A stretch of DNA of 64,000 nt, from positions 310,001 to 374,000 of the forward strand of contig NZ_JANUGW010000002.1 of the NCBI RefSeq assembly GCF_024753285.1. The letters are read 5' to 3'. Position 1 is the first letter of the stretch. The number at the start of each line of letters is the position of its first letter. Below the pieces are notes generated by a model. It worked only from the letters and a program-made list of their open reading frames with translations. It did no database searches and was not told the DNA's origin. This stretch comes from Massilia pinisoli (GTDB lineage: Bacteria > Pseudomonadota > Gammaproteobacteria > Burkholderiales > Burkholderiaceae_D). The position numbers and the translations under genes were made by a program. Shown one piece after another: positions 29,693 through 40,237 of the stretch.

Positions 29693-31558
29693 ATGCGCAC
29701 TTCGCTTCGCATCTTCGTTTTCCGCCTGCTGCAGGCCGGCCTCGTCGCCGTGGTCGCGTGCGCGCCGGCCGCGGCGGATGTCCGGGCCCAGGTGGCGCAG
29801 GCGGAAAAGCTTGCGGACACCGACCCCGCCGCAGCGCTGCGCCAGCTCGACGCGCTCGCAGCAAAGGCGCGCGGCCGCTCCGAACGCGACCTGCTGGACG
29901 CGGAGGCGGCGCGCTGCTGGCTGCTGGCATACACGGAGCCTGCGCGCGCCATCGACCTCGCCGCCGCCTTGCTCGCCGACCCTGCCAACCATGACGCTCC
30001 GTATGTGCACGTGTGCCGCGGCTATGCTTACGAACGGTCGCAGCGCGTCGACGACGCGCTGGCCGAGTACGATCACGGCATCGAGCAGGGTCGCCGGACC
30101 GGCGACGACGCGGCCGTCGCGCGCGCCCTCGCGCTGCGCGGCGAGCAGCGCCACGTACGCGGCCTGTACGGCGATGCGATCGCCGACCTGCAGGAGGCGT
30201 ACGCCATCGAACACCGCCTGGGCAACCGCGGCAACGAAAGCTATGTGCTGAACGCGCTGGCGAACCTGTACGGCGACGCCAACGTGCGCGACTTCGACGC
30301 CGCGCTCGACACGTACGCGCGGCTGCTGGCCGAGCATGAACAGGCGGGAAGCGAGCGCGAGCAGGCTACCGCGCACTTCAACATCGGCAGCACGCTCGAG
30401 AACATCGGCGACCTGGCTGGAGCCCGCAGCCACTTCGCCACCGCGCTGCGGCTGGACGAGGCGCGCGGCGCGGCCGCGGAGGAGATCGCCGAAGACAAGC
30501 GCGCGTACGGCGTCATCCTGTCCAAGTCGGGCGACCATGTGCACGCGCTCGCGCTGCTGGGCAAGGCGGCCACGCTGCTGCAGGTCCATGCGCCGGGCGA
30601 CGCGGACGCCGTCGCGACGCTGCGGCTGTCGCGCGGCGCCGCGTACCGGCGCGCGGGCCGCCCGCTCGATGCGCTGGTCGACCTGGAAGCGGCACGCCGC
30701 TATTTCGCGGCCGGCGCCAACATGCGGTTCCTCGTCAAGGTCCACGAAGAGCGTGCCCTCGCGTTCGCGCAGGCCGGCGATTGGCGCGCCGCGTACGGCG
30801 CTCAGCGCGCGATGGGCGAGGCGCAGCGCGACATCGAGAAGCAGACGCAGGACGAACGCACGGCGCGCCTGCGCGTGCAGTTCCAGTCCGAGCAGGCGCG
30901 CCTGCGCAACGCGGAGCTGCAATACCAGAACACGCTGCAGCGGCGCGACCTCGACGCCGCGCGCCACATACGGCGCTGGCAATACGTCGCGCTCGGCGCG
31001 TGCGCGGGACTGGTCGTGATGCTCAGCATCGTGGCTGTGCGCCAGCGCCGCTTCAGCCGGCGCATGCGCGACCTCGCGCTGACGGACGAATTGACCCGCC
31101 TGCCGAACCGCCGCCACTTCATGGCGCTCGCCGACGAGGCGTGCGCACGGAGCGGCCCGCTGGCACTGGCCGCGCTCGACATCGATCACTTCAAGCGCAT
31201 CAACGACCGCCACGGCCACGCGGCCGGCGACGTCGTGCTGCAGCGGGTCGCGCACGCGCTGCGTGTGGCGCTGCGGCCGGGCGACGCGATCGGCCGCACG
31301 GGGGGCGAGGAATTCCTTGCGCTGCTCGTCGGCGCGACGGAAGACGATGCGGTGGGTGCGGCGGAGCGGCTGCGGGCAGCGGTCGGGGACATCGATTGCG
31401 CCGGCCTGCCGGCAGGCGTGCGGCCCAGCATCAGCATCGGCGTCGCGGCTTGGCTCGGCCCGGACGACACGCTCGACGCGCTGTGCCGGCGCGCGGACGC
31501 GGCGCTGTACGCCGCGAAGGAGGGCGGCCGCAACCGCGTGGAGCTGGCCGCGGCCTGA
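29693..31558 (+). CDS. TPR sensor-diguanylate cyclase (GGDEF) membrane protein
   Basis: Probably makes cyclic-di-GMP. The 621 residues comprise a signal peptide (about 1-27), a periplasmic TPR region (about 30-400), a coiled stretch, one membrane helix (WQYVALGACAGLVVMLSIVAV) and a cytoplasmic GGDEF domain. The active-site loop is GGEEF at 537-541, and an inhibitory-site RxxD (RPGD, 528-531) sits exactly five residues before it, so product inhibition is expected. I chose the ATG at 29693 because it gives a clean signal peptide; in-frame codons far upstream run through other genes. Confidence 0.88.
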   Translation: MRTSLRIFVFRLLQAGLVAVVACAPAAADVRAQVAQAEKLADTDPAAALRQLDALAAKARGRSERDLLDAEAARCWLLAYTEPARAIDLAAALLADPANHDAPYVHVCRGYAYERSQRVDDALAEYDHGIEQGRRTGDDAAVARALALRGEQRHVRGLYGDAIADLQEAYAIEHRLGNRGNESYVLNALANLYGDANVRDFDAALDTYARLLAEHEQAGSEREQATAHFNIGSTLENIGDLAGARSHFATALRLDEARGAAAEEIAEDKRAYGVILSKSGDHVHALALLGKAATLLQVHAPGDADAVATLRLSRGAAYRRAGRPLDALVDLEAARRYFAAGANMRFLVKVHEERALAFAQAGDWRAAYGAQRAMGEAQRDIEKQTQDERTARLRVQFQSEQARLRNAELQYQNTLQRRDLDAARHIRRWQYVALGACAGLVVMLSIVAVRQRRFSRRMRDLALTDELTRLPNRRHFMALADEACARSGPLALAALDIDHFKRINDRHGHAAGDVVLQRVAHALRVALRPGDAIGRTGGEEFLALLVGATEDDAVGAAERLRAAVGDIDCAGLPAGVRPSISIGVAAWLGPDDTLDALCRRADAALYAAKEGGRNRVELAAA

Positions 31559-31571
31559 CGGTGGGCGCCGC

Positions 31572-32021
31572 TCAGCGGCGGTGTTGCTTCATCGCCTTGT
31601 CGACTTCGCGCTTGGCGTCGCGGTCCCTCTCGGTGTCGCGCTTGTCGTGCTGCTTCTTGCCCTTCGCGAGGCCGACTTCGCATTTCACGCGGCCGCCCTT
31701 GAAGTGCAGGTTGAGGGGAACGAGGGTGTAGCCGGACCGCTCGACCTTGCCGACGAGCTTGTCGATCTCGGCCTTGTGCAGCAGCAGCTTGCGGGTGCGC
31801 AGCGCTTCCGGATGGCTCCAGGCCGACGCCGTCGTGAGGGCGCTGATGTGGGCGCCGAACAGGTACAGCTCGCCGTTGCGCACGACGACGTACGCTTCCT
31901 TGATTTGCACGCGGCCGTCGCGGATCGCCTTCACTTCCCACCCTTCCAGCACGAGGCCGGCTTCGTAGCGGTCCTCGATGAAGTAGTCGAAAAAGGCTTT
32001 TTTATTGTCAATAATACTCAT
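31572..32021 (-). CDS. smpB: SsrA-binding protein
   Basis: Binds tmRNA and brings it to stalled ribosomes for trans-translation. The 149 residues contain the OB-fold family blocks [37 protein letters not shown] and [13 protein letters not shown], plus a basic C-terminal tail ending KAMKQHRR that acts in the ribosome. It is divergent from ratA by 79 bases and convergent with the GGDEF gene with a 12-base gap. Confidence 0.97.
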   Translation of the reverse strand: MSIIDNKKAFFDYFIEDRYEAGLVLEGWEVKAIRDGRVQIKEAYVVVRNGELYLFGAHISALTTASAWSHPEALRTRKLLLHKAEIDKLVGKVERSGYTLVPLNLHFKGGRVKCEVGLAKGKKQHDKRDTERDRDAKREVDKAMKQHRR

Positions 32022-32100
32022 GAAATCGCTAATTTGCGCGCGTCGGTTAAACTATCGTTGAAAATGCAACGTAACCAACATCATAACAAACGGTTGACCA

Positions 32101-32532
32101 ATGGCAGTAGTGCACAAATCAGTTTTCCTCGGGTACAGCGCCGAACAGATGTTCGACCTCGTGGCGAAAGTCGAGGACTATCCGAAATTCCTCCCCTGGT
32201 GCAGCGGCGTCAAAGTGCTCGAGCGCGGCGACGACAAGCTGGTGGCCTGCCTGCAGATCAATTTCCACGGCGTTAAGCAAAGTTTCACGACGTCGAACCA
32301 CAACCAGCGCCCGACGCAGATGAAGATGCACCTCGTCGATGGCCCGTTCAAGATGCTGGAAGCCACGTGGAGCTTCAAGGCGCTGCGCGCCGACGCCTGC
32401 AAGATCGAGTTCGACATGCAGTACGAGTTCTCGAGCGTCATCCTCGAGCAGCTGGTCGGCCCCGTGTTCGGCATGATCGCCAATACGATGGTCGATTCGT
32501 TCTGCAAGCGCGCCGAGGTTATCTATGGCTGA
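32101..32532 (+). CDS. ratA: RatA / COQ10-like START-domain protein
   Basis: The 143-residue protein matches the polyketide-cyclase/COQ10 family: SAEQMFDLVAKVEDYPKFLP and the C-terminal GPVFGMIANTMVDSFCKRAE helix. In E. coli RatA was reported to block 70S association, while eukaryotic relatives bind ubiquinone, so the role here is open. Its end overlaps rnfH by eight bases, and the smpB-ratA-rnfH layout is widely conserved. Confidence 0.9.
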   Translation: MAVVHKSVFLGYSAEQMFDLVAKVEDYPKFLPWCSGVKVLERGDDKLVACLQINFHGVKQSFTTSNHNQRPTQMKMHLVDGPFKMLEATWSFKALRADACKIEFDMQYEFSSVILEQLVGPVFGMIANTMVDSFCKRAEVIYG

Positions 32533-32836
32533 GGCGGCGGAATTGCAAGTGGTCGTGGCGTATGCGACGGCGCAGGACGAGTTCGTCCGTCCGCTGCGTG
32601 TCGCGCCGGGCACGACGGTCGGCCAGGCCATCGAGCAGAGCGGCGTGCTGGCCAGCTTCCCGGACATCAATCTGGTGACGCAGCCCGTGGGCATCTACGG
32701 CAAGAAGAAGACGCTGGACACGGTCTTGCGCGAGCGCGACCGCATCGAGATCTATCGCCCGCTCGTGGCGGACCCGAAGGATTCGCGGCGCAAGCGCGCG
32801 GCCAAGAAGCAGGGCAGCCAAGCTCCTGCGGCGTAG
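32525..32836 (+). CDS. rnfH: RnfH-family protein (ubiquitin-like fold)
   Basis: The 103-residue protein has the RnfH pattern: VVVAYATAQDEFVRPLRVAPG and VGIYGKKKTLDTVLRERDRI, ending in a basic tail with KRAAKKQG. The function is unclear; the name comes from rnf clusters, and a toxin-antitoxin role was proposed for the E. coli homologue RatB. It overlaps ratA by eight bases. Its stop directly abuts the stop of the convergent DUF4124 gene. Confidence 0.88.
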   Translation: MAEAAELQVVVAYATAQDEFVRPLRVAPGTTVGQAIEQSGVLASFPDINLVTQPVGIYGKKKTLDTVLRERDRIEIYRPLVADPKDSRRKRAAKKQGSQAPAA

Positions 32837-33373
32837 TTATTGGGGCGGGCAGTCGGCCAGCACGCGCCGCGCCCGTGCGAGACGGGCCGCCTTGTCCTCG
32901 TCCGTCAGCACGGCGCGTTCGCCTTTTTCGTTCACGCCGATCATGCGCCGCGTCTTCCTCATCAACTGTTCCTCTTCGCGCGCGGCCGCGCAGGCGTTCG
33001 CGTGCTCGGCCTTGAGCCGCGCTTCGTCCGCAGCCTTCTTCGTGTCGGCCTCGCGCTGCGCGGCGCGTTCGCGGTAGGCCGCTTCGCGGTCGGCCAACGT
33101 CGGCTGCGCGTGCTTCGCGCCCGCTGCCGGCGCGGACTTGTCGGGCGGGTTGCCCGCATCCGTCGCCGGTGGCGGTACCTCGACCGGTGTCGATGCAGTG
33201 GCCGAGCGCGGCGCCTGCAGGATGCGCGATGCGGGCGTGCCCACCGGCGGCGGGCGGTCGGAGAATACGCGCGTGCCGTGCTCGTCGATCCACGAGTATT
33301 GGGCGTGCGCGTGCGCGGCGAGCAGCAGCGCCGCGCCGGCGCACAGCGCGCGCAAACAGCGGATTGGTTTCAT
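32837..33373 (-). CDS. Exported DUF4124-domain protein
   Basis: The 178-residue product has a signal peptide (about 1-25, ending AAHAHA), then a short DUF4124 domain YSWIDEHGTRVFSDRPPP, a Pro/Ala-rich linker, and a charged helical C-terminal half with two cysteines. I chose the ATG at 33373 because AAGGAA lies upstream at good spacing; longer in-frame starts destroy the signal peptide. DUF4124 proteins are common periplasmic proteins in this class with unknown function. Confidence 0.78.
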   Translation of the reverse strand: MKPIRCLRALCAGAALLLAAHAHAQYSWIDEHGTRVFSDRPPPVGTPASRILQAPRSATASTPVEVPPPATDAGNPPDKSAPAAGAKHAQPTLADREAAYRERAAQREADTKKAADEARLKAEHANACAAAREEEQLMRKTRRMIGVNEKGERAVLTDEDKAARLARARRVLADCPPQ

Positions 33374-33485
33374 CGGATTATTTCCTTGCGTCATACCTCG
33401 ATTTCGCCATGCCGCGCGTGCACTGTCAATTGCCGCATTGCGGTAATTCCGGTCGTTTTTTGGCAAGCCGGCGACGTTTTCCTAG

Positions 33486-34988
<1,503 letters not shown>

Positions 34989-34997
34989 GATCCCCGA

Positions 34998-35021
34998 ACG
35001 CGGCCTGCGGGCCGCGTTTTT
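34998..35021 (+). terminator. Intrinsic terminator between guaB and guaA
   Basis: ACGCGGCC (34998-35005) pairs with GGCCGCGT (35010-35017) around TGCG, followed by TTTT. It may attenuate rather than block read-through into guaA. Confidence 0.85.
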
Positions 35022-35042
35022 GCATTTACCATCGAAAACTAC

Positions 35043-36653
35043 ATGCACTCGAAAATCCTCATCCTCGACTTCGGTTCCCAGGTTACCCAACTGATCGCCC
35101 GCCGCGTGCGCGACGCCGGCGTGTTCTCCGAGGTCTTCCCCTACGACATCGGCGACGACTTCGTCCGCAACTACGGCGCCTCGGGCGTGATCCTGTCCGG
35201 CAGCCACAACTCCACGTTGGAAGGCGACTCGCCGCGCGCGCCGCAAGCCGTGTTCGAACTGGGCGTGCCCGTGCTGGGCATCTGCTACGGCATGCAGACG
35301 ATGGCCGCGCAGCTGGGCGGCAAGGTCGAGAACGGCAAAGTGCGCGAATTCGGCTACGCCGAAGTGCGCGCCCGCGGCCACACGAAACTGCTGAACGACA
35401 TCAACGACTTCGTCACGGACGAAGGCCACGGCATGCTGAAAGTCTGGATGAGCCACGGCGACAAGGTCCTCGACATGCCGCCGGGCTTCAAGCTGATGGG
35501 CTCGACGCCCAGCTGCCCGATCGCCGCCATGGCCGACGAGGAGCGCAACTTCTACGCGCTGCAATTCCACCCGGAAGTGACGCACACGACGCAGGGTGAA
35601 GCCATCATCGGCCGCTTCGTGCACGAGATCTGCGGCTGCAAGAGCGACTGGAACATGCCGGACTACATCTTTGAGGCCGTCGAGAAGATCCGCGCGCAAG
35701 TGGGCACCGATGAAGTGATCCTGGGCCTGTCGGGCGGCGTCGATTCGAGCGTCGCCGCCGCGCTGATCCACCGCGCCATCGGCGACCAGCTGACCTGCGT
35801 CTTCGTCGACCACGGCCTGCTCCGCAAGGACGAGGGCAAGATGGTCATGGACATGTTCTCGAAGAACCTGGGCGTGAAAGTGCTGCGCATCGACGCGTCC
35901 GACCAGTTCATGGGCCACCTGGCCGGCGTCAACGACCCGGAGCAGAAGCGCAAGATCATCGGCCGCGAATTCGTCGAAGTGTTCCAGGAGCAGGCCAAGC
36001 AGCTGACGAGCGCCCGCTGGCTGGCGCAGGGCACGATCTATCCGGACGTGATCGAATCGGCCGGCAAGGGCAAGAAGGGCCAGACGATCAAGAGCCACCA
36101 CAACGTAGGCGGCCTGCCGGAGACGCTGAACCTCAAACTGCTGGAACCGCTGCGCGAGCTGTTCAAGGACGAGGTGCGCAAGCTGGGCGTCGCGCTGGGC
36201 CTGCCGCACGACATGGTGTACCGCCACCCGTTCCCGGGCCCGGGCCTGGGCGTGCGCATCCTCGGCGAAGTGAAGCGCGAGTTTGCCGACCTGCTGCGCG
36301 AAGCCGACGCGATTTTCATCGAAGAACTGCGCAACACGCCGTTCGAATCGCCGCGCGTGCCGGGCATCGACGCGGGCAAGGCGCCCGTCAACTGGTACGA
36401 AGCGACGTCGCAGGCGTTCGCCGTGTTCCTGCCGGTGAAATCGGTGGGCGTGATGGGCGACGGCCGCACCTACGAATACGTCGTGGCGCTGCGCGCCGTG
36501 CAGACGCTCGACTTCATGACGGCGCAGTGGGCGCACCTGCCGCACGAGTTGCTCGGGAAGGTGTCGAACCGCATCATCAACGAAGTCCGCGGTATCAATC
36601 GCGTCGTGTATGACATTTCGGGGAAACCGCCGGCGACGATTGAGTGGGAATGA
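35043..36653 (+). CDS. guaA: GMP synthase (glutamine-hydrolysing)
   Basis: Aminates XMP to GMP. The 536 residues comprise a class I glutamine amidotransferase domain (1-200, nucleophile Cys in [10 protein letters not shown]), an ATP-pyrophosphatase domain with P-loop [16 protein letters not shown], and the C-terminal dimerisation domain ending [16 protein letters not shown]. It starts only 22 bases after the guaB terminator T-run with a weak SD. The 3' end of guaA is a known integration site for genomic islands, and an integrase remnant lies just downstream. Confidence 0.98.
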   Translation: MHSKILILDFGSQVTQLIARRVRDAGVFSEVFPYDIGDDFVRNYGASGVILSGSHNSTLEGDSPRAPQAVFELGVPVLGICYGMQTMAAQLGGKVENGKVREFGYAEVRARGHTKLLNDINDFVTDEGHGMLKVWMSHGDKVLDMPPGFKLMGSTPSCPIAAMADEERNFYALQFHPEVTHTTQGEAIIGRFVHEICGCKSDWNMPDYIFEAVEKIRAQVGTDEVILGLSGGVDSSVAAALIHRAIGDQLTCVFVDHGLLRKDEGKMVMDMFSKNLGVKVLRIDASDQFMGHLAGVNDPEQKRKIIGREFVEVFQEQAKQLTSARWLAQGTIYPDVIESAGKGKKGQTIKSHHNVGGLPETLNLKLLEPLRELFKDEVRKLGVALGLPHDMVYRHPFPGPGLGVRILGEVKREFADLLREADAIFIEELRNTPFESPRVPGIDAGKAPVNWYEATSQAFAVFLPVKSVGVMGDGRTYEYVVALRAVQTLDFMTAQWAHLPHELLGKVSNRIINEVRGINRVVYDISGKPPATIEWE

Positions 36654-36700
36654 TTCGCAGCCCGGCAGTAGCTGGCAAGCTCAGGCATTTTGAATGAACT

Positions 36701-36727
36701 AAGCCCCTGATTTAAGGGGCTTTTTTC
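36701..36727 (+). terminator. Intrinsic terminator after guaA
   Basis: AAGCCCCT (36701-36708) and AGGGGCTT (36715-36722) flank a six-base loop and run into TTTTTT. It closes the guaA transcript before the integrase remnant. Confidence 0.88.
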
Positions 36728-36831
36728 TTTTCTGGACGGCAGGGTCCGGCAATAGTGAGCAGCATCTAGCGTCATCTTTTGATGGTATCGGTCATGGCGC
36801 GATCTCAGGGCTGTACCATCGTTCAGAGTAT

Positions 36832-36935
36832 ATACCATGTTGTATACGCTCACTCAAACATGGTACGAGATTCTTCTAAGTTGCTGAATTTATAGGAAAC
36901 ATCGGCATCAAAACCGGTGCTCGCAAACATGGTAT
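36832..36935. repeat. Three copies of a 10-base motif upstream of the integrase
   Basis: ATACCATGTT (36832-36841) is repeated in inverted orientation as AACATGGTAC (36857-36866) and AACATGGTAT (36926-36935). The first two form an 8-bp inverted repeat with a 15-base spacer. Such clustered short repeats next to an integrase gene resemble arm-type integrase binding sites or an integrase operator. The stretch is clearly more AT-rich than guaA. Confidence 0.5.
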
Positions 36936-36947
36936 TAGGAGGCGCTC

Positions 36948-37423
36948 ATGCTGACAGACACAGCCCTGCGCAGTCTCAAGCCGAAGGAGAATCCCTACAA
37001 GGTTTCGGACAGGGACAGACTATACGTTTATGTGCTAGCTTCTGGAACGATTTTGTTCCGGTACAACTATTCGATCAACGGTAGACAAGAGACCCTTGTG
37101 CTCGGACGCTACGGACCTGGAGGGATAAAGTTTGCCGAAACCAGGGAGCTGTTGATAGAGGCGAAGAAGGGACTGGCCGCGGGCAGATCGCCGGCCCGGC
37201 AGAAGGCCTCGGTCACGGAGCGTAAGCGGGATGAAAATACCTTTGGTGAATGGGGAGAGGAGTGGCTTGAGAAGTATGATGGCAGAATCGACCAGGGACA
37301 TGCGGCGCGGCGTACAAGCGCGACCTGGAGCGGCCATTCGGGAAACTGAAGCTAGAAGAAGTCAGTGAGGTTGAGTTGAGACGCTTGTGTGTCCGCATCG
37401 TAGAACGATCGCGGCGAGAGACC
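36948..37423 (+). pseudogene. Tyrosine integrase remnant (P4-type, DUF4102 N-terminus), frameshifted and truncated
   Basis: An AGGAGG precedes the ATG. The first 110 codons read like the arm-DNA-binding domain of P4-family integrases: LTDTALRSLKPKENPYKVSD, then VLGRYGPGGI and ARELL-like REL.IEAKKGLAAG. Frame continuity breaks after EEWLEKY near 37278. The match resumes one frame over (MAESTRDMRRG, from 37279) and again one frame over (YKRDLERPFGKLKLEEV, from 37313), so two indels are present. Similarity fades after VRIVER near 37405, and the catalytic R-H-R-Y domain is absent. It lies 294 bases past guaA on the same strand, the layout of guaA-integrating islands. Confidence 0.8.
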
Positions 37424-37504
37424 GATGGGCACACATTGCAGTGGCGAAGGGGGCAGCCCGCTCTCGGAATGTGTGTATACTCAGAATTTTTCTAATGTAG
37501 TCCC

Positions 37505-38752
37505 ATGCCTGCCGATCAACAAGACAGAACATCGCCCTTGGCCAGCCGCGCGCAGCGCGTGTCTTCCCGCGACGTGGCAGCGGCTCTGCTTTCCCTGGCT
37601 GCTGTGCTCGGGCCCAGCCCCGCGTTGGCGCAAGCAACCAAACCGTCACCGCCCGCGGCCTCAGCCGCGCCCGTCAAGCTCGACACCGTCACCGCGCGCC
37701 GCGGCGACATCCAGCAGACGGTCGACGCGACCGGCAAGCTTCAACTCCACACCTGGGCCGACGCGTACGCCCAGATTGGCGGACAGGTGAAAGAGGTGTC
37801 CGTCGCCATCGGTGACACGGTCCAGGCCGACCAGGCCCTGCTCGACATCACGCCGACTCAACAACCCGCCAAAGTCGAAAGCAATCGTGCGCAGATGGCC
37901 CGACTGCAGGCGGATCTGGCCGACCAGCGCGCGCAACTTGAATTCGCCCAGCTTCAGTTCAAACGCCAGACCCAGCTGAAAGCGCAAAACGCGACCCGCG
38001 AGGATGTCTTCGAATCGGCGCGGATGAACGCATCATCGGCAAACGCGCGCGTCGATGCGATCACGGCGCAGATCCACGAACTCGAAGCAACATTGAAAAT
38101 CGATGAGGAAGCGCGTCAGAAAACGATCGTAAGGTCGCCGATTTCCGGCACCGTGGTGTCGATGGCGGTTCGCACGGGACAAATGGTCGCTGCCGCGCAA
38201 CCTGCCGCACCCTTGCTCCGGATTGCCGACCTGTCGGAAATGACAGTGGCCGCGCTCGTTGCGGAAAGCGATGTGACGCGCTTGCGGCCCGGCATGGCAG
38301 CGAGTTTCACGACCCCTGGCTATCCCGGAAAACACTGGTCGGGAAAGCTGCGCCAAGTCATTCCCGTCCCGGCCGACGGCACGGGCGAGCAGGGCAAGCA
38401 GGCCTTTTATACTGTCCTGTTCGAGGTCAAGAATCCGGATCACGAACTGATGAGCGGCATGAGTGCGCAGGTGCAGTTCGTCGTCGCGCAGGCGCGCGAT
38501 ACGTTGCTGCTGCCGGCGAACGGCCTCGGTGCGCAGGACGAGGACGGCCAGTACAACGTCAATGTGCTCGACGCGGGCCAACACGTCGGCGCCCGCAAGG
38601 TGAAAGTCGGATTGCGCAATGTGCAGCAGGTGCAGATCCTGTCCGGCTTGGCCGCAGGCGACAAGGTGCTGGTCGGCCCCGTGCCGAATGTGCTTGCGAC
38701 GCCGGCTGGGCCGGATGCCGGCACGAAGTCCCCCAACGTATCGGGCTCCTGA
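37505..38752 (+). CDS. MacA-like periplasmic adaptor (membrane fusion protein)
   Basis: The 415-residue protein matches MacA in order: VTARRGDIQQTVDATGKLQ, GGQVKEVSVAIGDTVQADQ lipoyl half, a long alpha-hairpin coiled coil (about 120-205), second lipoyl half SPISGTVVSMAVRTGQMVAA, then beta-barrel and membrane-proximal domains. MacA links the ABC exporter MacB to an outer-membrane channel. An N-terminal hydrophobic segment ending ALAQA anchors or exports it. The next gene is an outer-membrane factor; no macB is present in the window. The start codon has only a weak SD. Confidence 0.85.
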   Translation: MPADQQDRTSPLASRAQRVSSRDVAAALLSLAAVLGPSPALAQATKPSPPAASAAPVKLDTVTARRGDIQQTVDATGKLQLHTWADAYAQIGGQVKEVSVAIGDTVQADQALLDITPTQQPAKVESNRAQMARLQADLADQRAQLEFAQLQFKRQTQLKAQNATREDVFESARMNASSANARVDAITAQIHELEATLKIDEEARQKTIVRSPISGTVVSMAVRTGQMVAAAQPAAPLLRIADLSEMTVAALVAESDVTRLRPGMAASFTTPGYPGKHWSGKLRQVIPVPADGTGEQGKQAFYTVLFEVKNPDHELMSGMSAQVQFVVAQARDTLLLPANGLGAQDEDGQYNVNVLDAGQHVGARKVKVGLRNVQQVQILSGLAAGDKVLVGPVPNVLATPAGPDAGTKSPNVSGS

Positions 38753-38761
38753 GGCACACCG

Positions 38762-40237
38762 ATGACACACCGCGCCTTGACGCTGACATTGTTGGCTTGC
38801 TCCGTGCTGACGGGATGCGCCAGCCATGCTCCCATCACCGAGCCGCCGCCCAAGGTCGACTTGCCGACCGGTTGGACTGTCGCCGGAGCGCCGGCCGCCG
38901 GAACGCCGGCCGCCGGAGCGCCGGCCGCCGGAACGCCCGCCGCCGGCACGCCGGACCATCAGGAGTGGCCTGACAAGAATTGGTGGCAGCGGTTTGGGAG
39001 CCCTGAACTGACGCATCTTGTCGACGAAGGCCAGTCCAGCAATCTGGAACTCGCGGGCGCGCTGGCACGCGTGAAGCAGGCCGAGGCCGAGGCGCGCATT
39101 GCCGGCGTGTCTTTGCTGCCGACCGCAAATTTTTACGGCGACGCGAGCCGCGCCGTGCCGATTGGAAGCGGCAGGGCGAGCACCTCCGCCGGCGGTTCGT
39201 TGCAAGTGTCCTACGAAGTCGATTTCTGGGGCAAGAACAAGGCGAGCGTGGCGTCCGCGGAAGCGTCGCTCGCGGCCAATCGTTTCGACCGTCAGACCGT
39301 CGCATTGACGGTTACCAGCGGCATCGTTTCGACGTATCTGCAGGTGTTGTCGCTGCACGACCGGCTTGCCGTCGCGCGCGAGCACGTTGCGAACGCCGAA
39401 CATGTGCTGAAGCTGGTCGAGGTCCAACAAAGCGCGGGTGCCGCCTCGACGCTCGATCTCGCACGCCAGCGGTCCGCCGTCGCGCAGCAAAAATCGGACA
39501 TACCGGACTTGATGCAGCAGGAGCGCGAAGCGCAGTCGGCGCTGGCAATCCTGCTCGGTAAAACGCCGCAGACATTCTCCGTCGGCCAGCATGGACTGGA
39601 CACGATCACCTTGCCCGAGGTGTCCCCGGGCTTGCCGTCCGAGCTCCTGTCGCGCCGGCCCGATATCCGCCGCGCCGAGGCCAACCTGGCTGCCGCCGAT
39701 GCCAACGTCGCCGTCGCTCGGGCAAACCTGTTCCCCAGCATTAACCTCACCGGGGCGATGGGCGCGCAAAGCAGCGCCTTGCTGTCGCTGCTCAATGCGC
39801 CGAATCTGCTCGCCAATGTCAGTGCCTCGCTGATGGCGCCGATTTTCGATGGCGGCCGGCTGAAGCGGGAACGCGACCTCGCCATCGCCCGAAAACAGGA
39901 ATTGGTCCAGGTGTATCGCGCGACCGTGATCACCGCCTTGTCGGAAGTGGATACGGCGCTGGGCCAGATACGCAGCCTGGATGAGCAGCAGCGCTTCAAG
40001 ACAGCCGAACTGGAGCAGGCGCGCCAGGCGTACGACCTGGCGGAAATCCGATACAAGTCGGGCGCCGAAGATTTGATGACGGTTCTCGATACGCAGCGCG
40101 CGTTATCGGACGTGCAGAACGATATGGGGAAATTGAAACTGAAACGCCTGCAGGCGACGGTCTCCTTGTATAAGGCACTCGGCGGTGGCTGGAAGGACGA
40201 TCAACGCCAAGGCAGTTCGCCGCCCGCAACAACTTGA
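38762..40237 (+). CDS. Outer-membrane efflux lipoprotein (NodT/TolC family)
   Basis: Probable trimeric outer-membrane channel paired with the MacA-like adaptor. The 491 residues have a lipoprotein signal peptide with lipobox LTGC, a 25-residue repeat of Ala-Gly-(Ala/Thr)-Pro-Ala units just behind it, then two OEP repeats; SYEVDFWGKNKASVASAEAS and LLSRRPDIRRAEANLAAADA are strong NodT-family motifs. It follows the adaptor gene after nine bases, so they form one unit. The repeat would act as a flexible tether near the lipid anchor. Confidence 0.92.
   Translation: MTHRALTLTLLACSVLTGCASHAPITEPPPKVDLPTGWTVAGAPAAGTPAAGAPAAGTPAAGTPDHQEWPDKNWWQRFGSPELTHLVDEGQSSNLELAGALARVKQAEAEARIAGVSLLPTANFYGDASRAVPIGSGRASTSAGGSLQVSYEVDFWGKNKASVASAEASLAANRFDRQTVALTVTSGIVSTYLQVLSLHDRLAVAREHVANAEHVLKLVEVQQSAGAASTLDLARQRSAVAQQKSDIPDLMQQEREAQSALAILLGKTPQTFSVGQHGLDTITLPEVSPGLPSELLSRRPDIRRAEANLAAADANVAVARANLFPSINLTGAMGAQSSALLSLLNAPNLLANVSASLMAPIFDGGRLKRERDLAIARKQELVQVYRATVITALSEVDTALGQIRSLDEQQRFKTAELEQARQAYDLAEIRYKSGAEDLMTVLDTQRALSDVQNDMGKLKLKRLQATVSLYKALGGGWKDDQRQGSSPPATT
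38882..38956 (+). repeat. In-frame 15-bp tandem repeat, five copies
   Basis: Units of the form GCCGGAGCGCCGGCC follow each other from 38882 to 38956. Units 1 and 3 are identical, and units 2 and 4 differ by one base, so the array looks like a duplicated 30-bp unit plus one diverged copy. Each unit adds five residues near the N-terminus of the outer-membrane lipoprotein. Confidence 0.9.

Noticed and set aside
36654..36947. attL/attR direct repeat of the guaA 3' end
   Set aside because: I found no second copy of the last guaA bases within the window, so island boundaries cannot be set.
37505..38752. Type I secretion (HlyD) or RND adaptor instead of MacA
   Set aside because: The GDIQQTV and AIGDTV motifs and the domain order fit MacA better, and no RND or type I ABC gene is adjacent.
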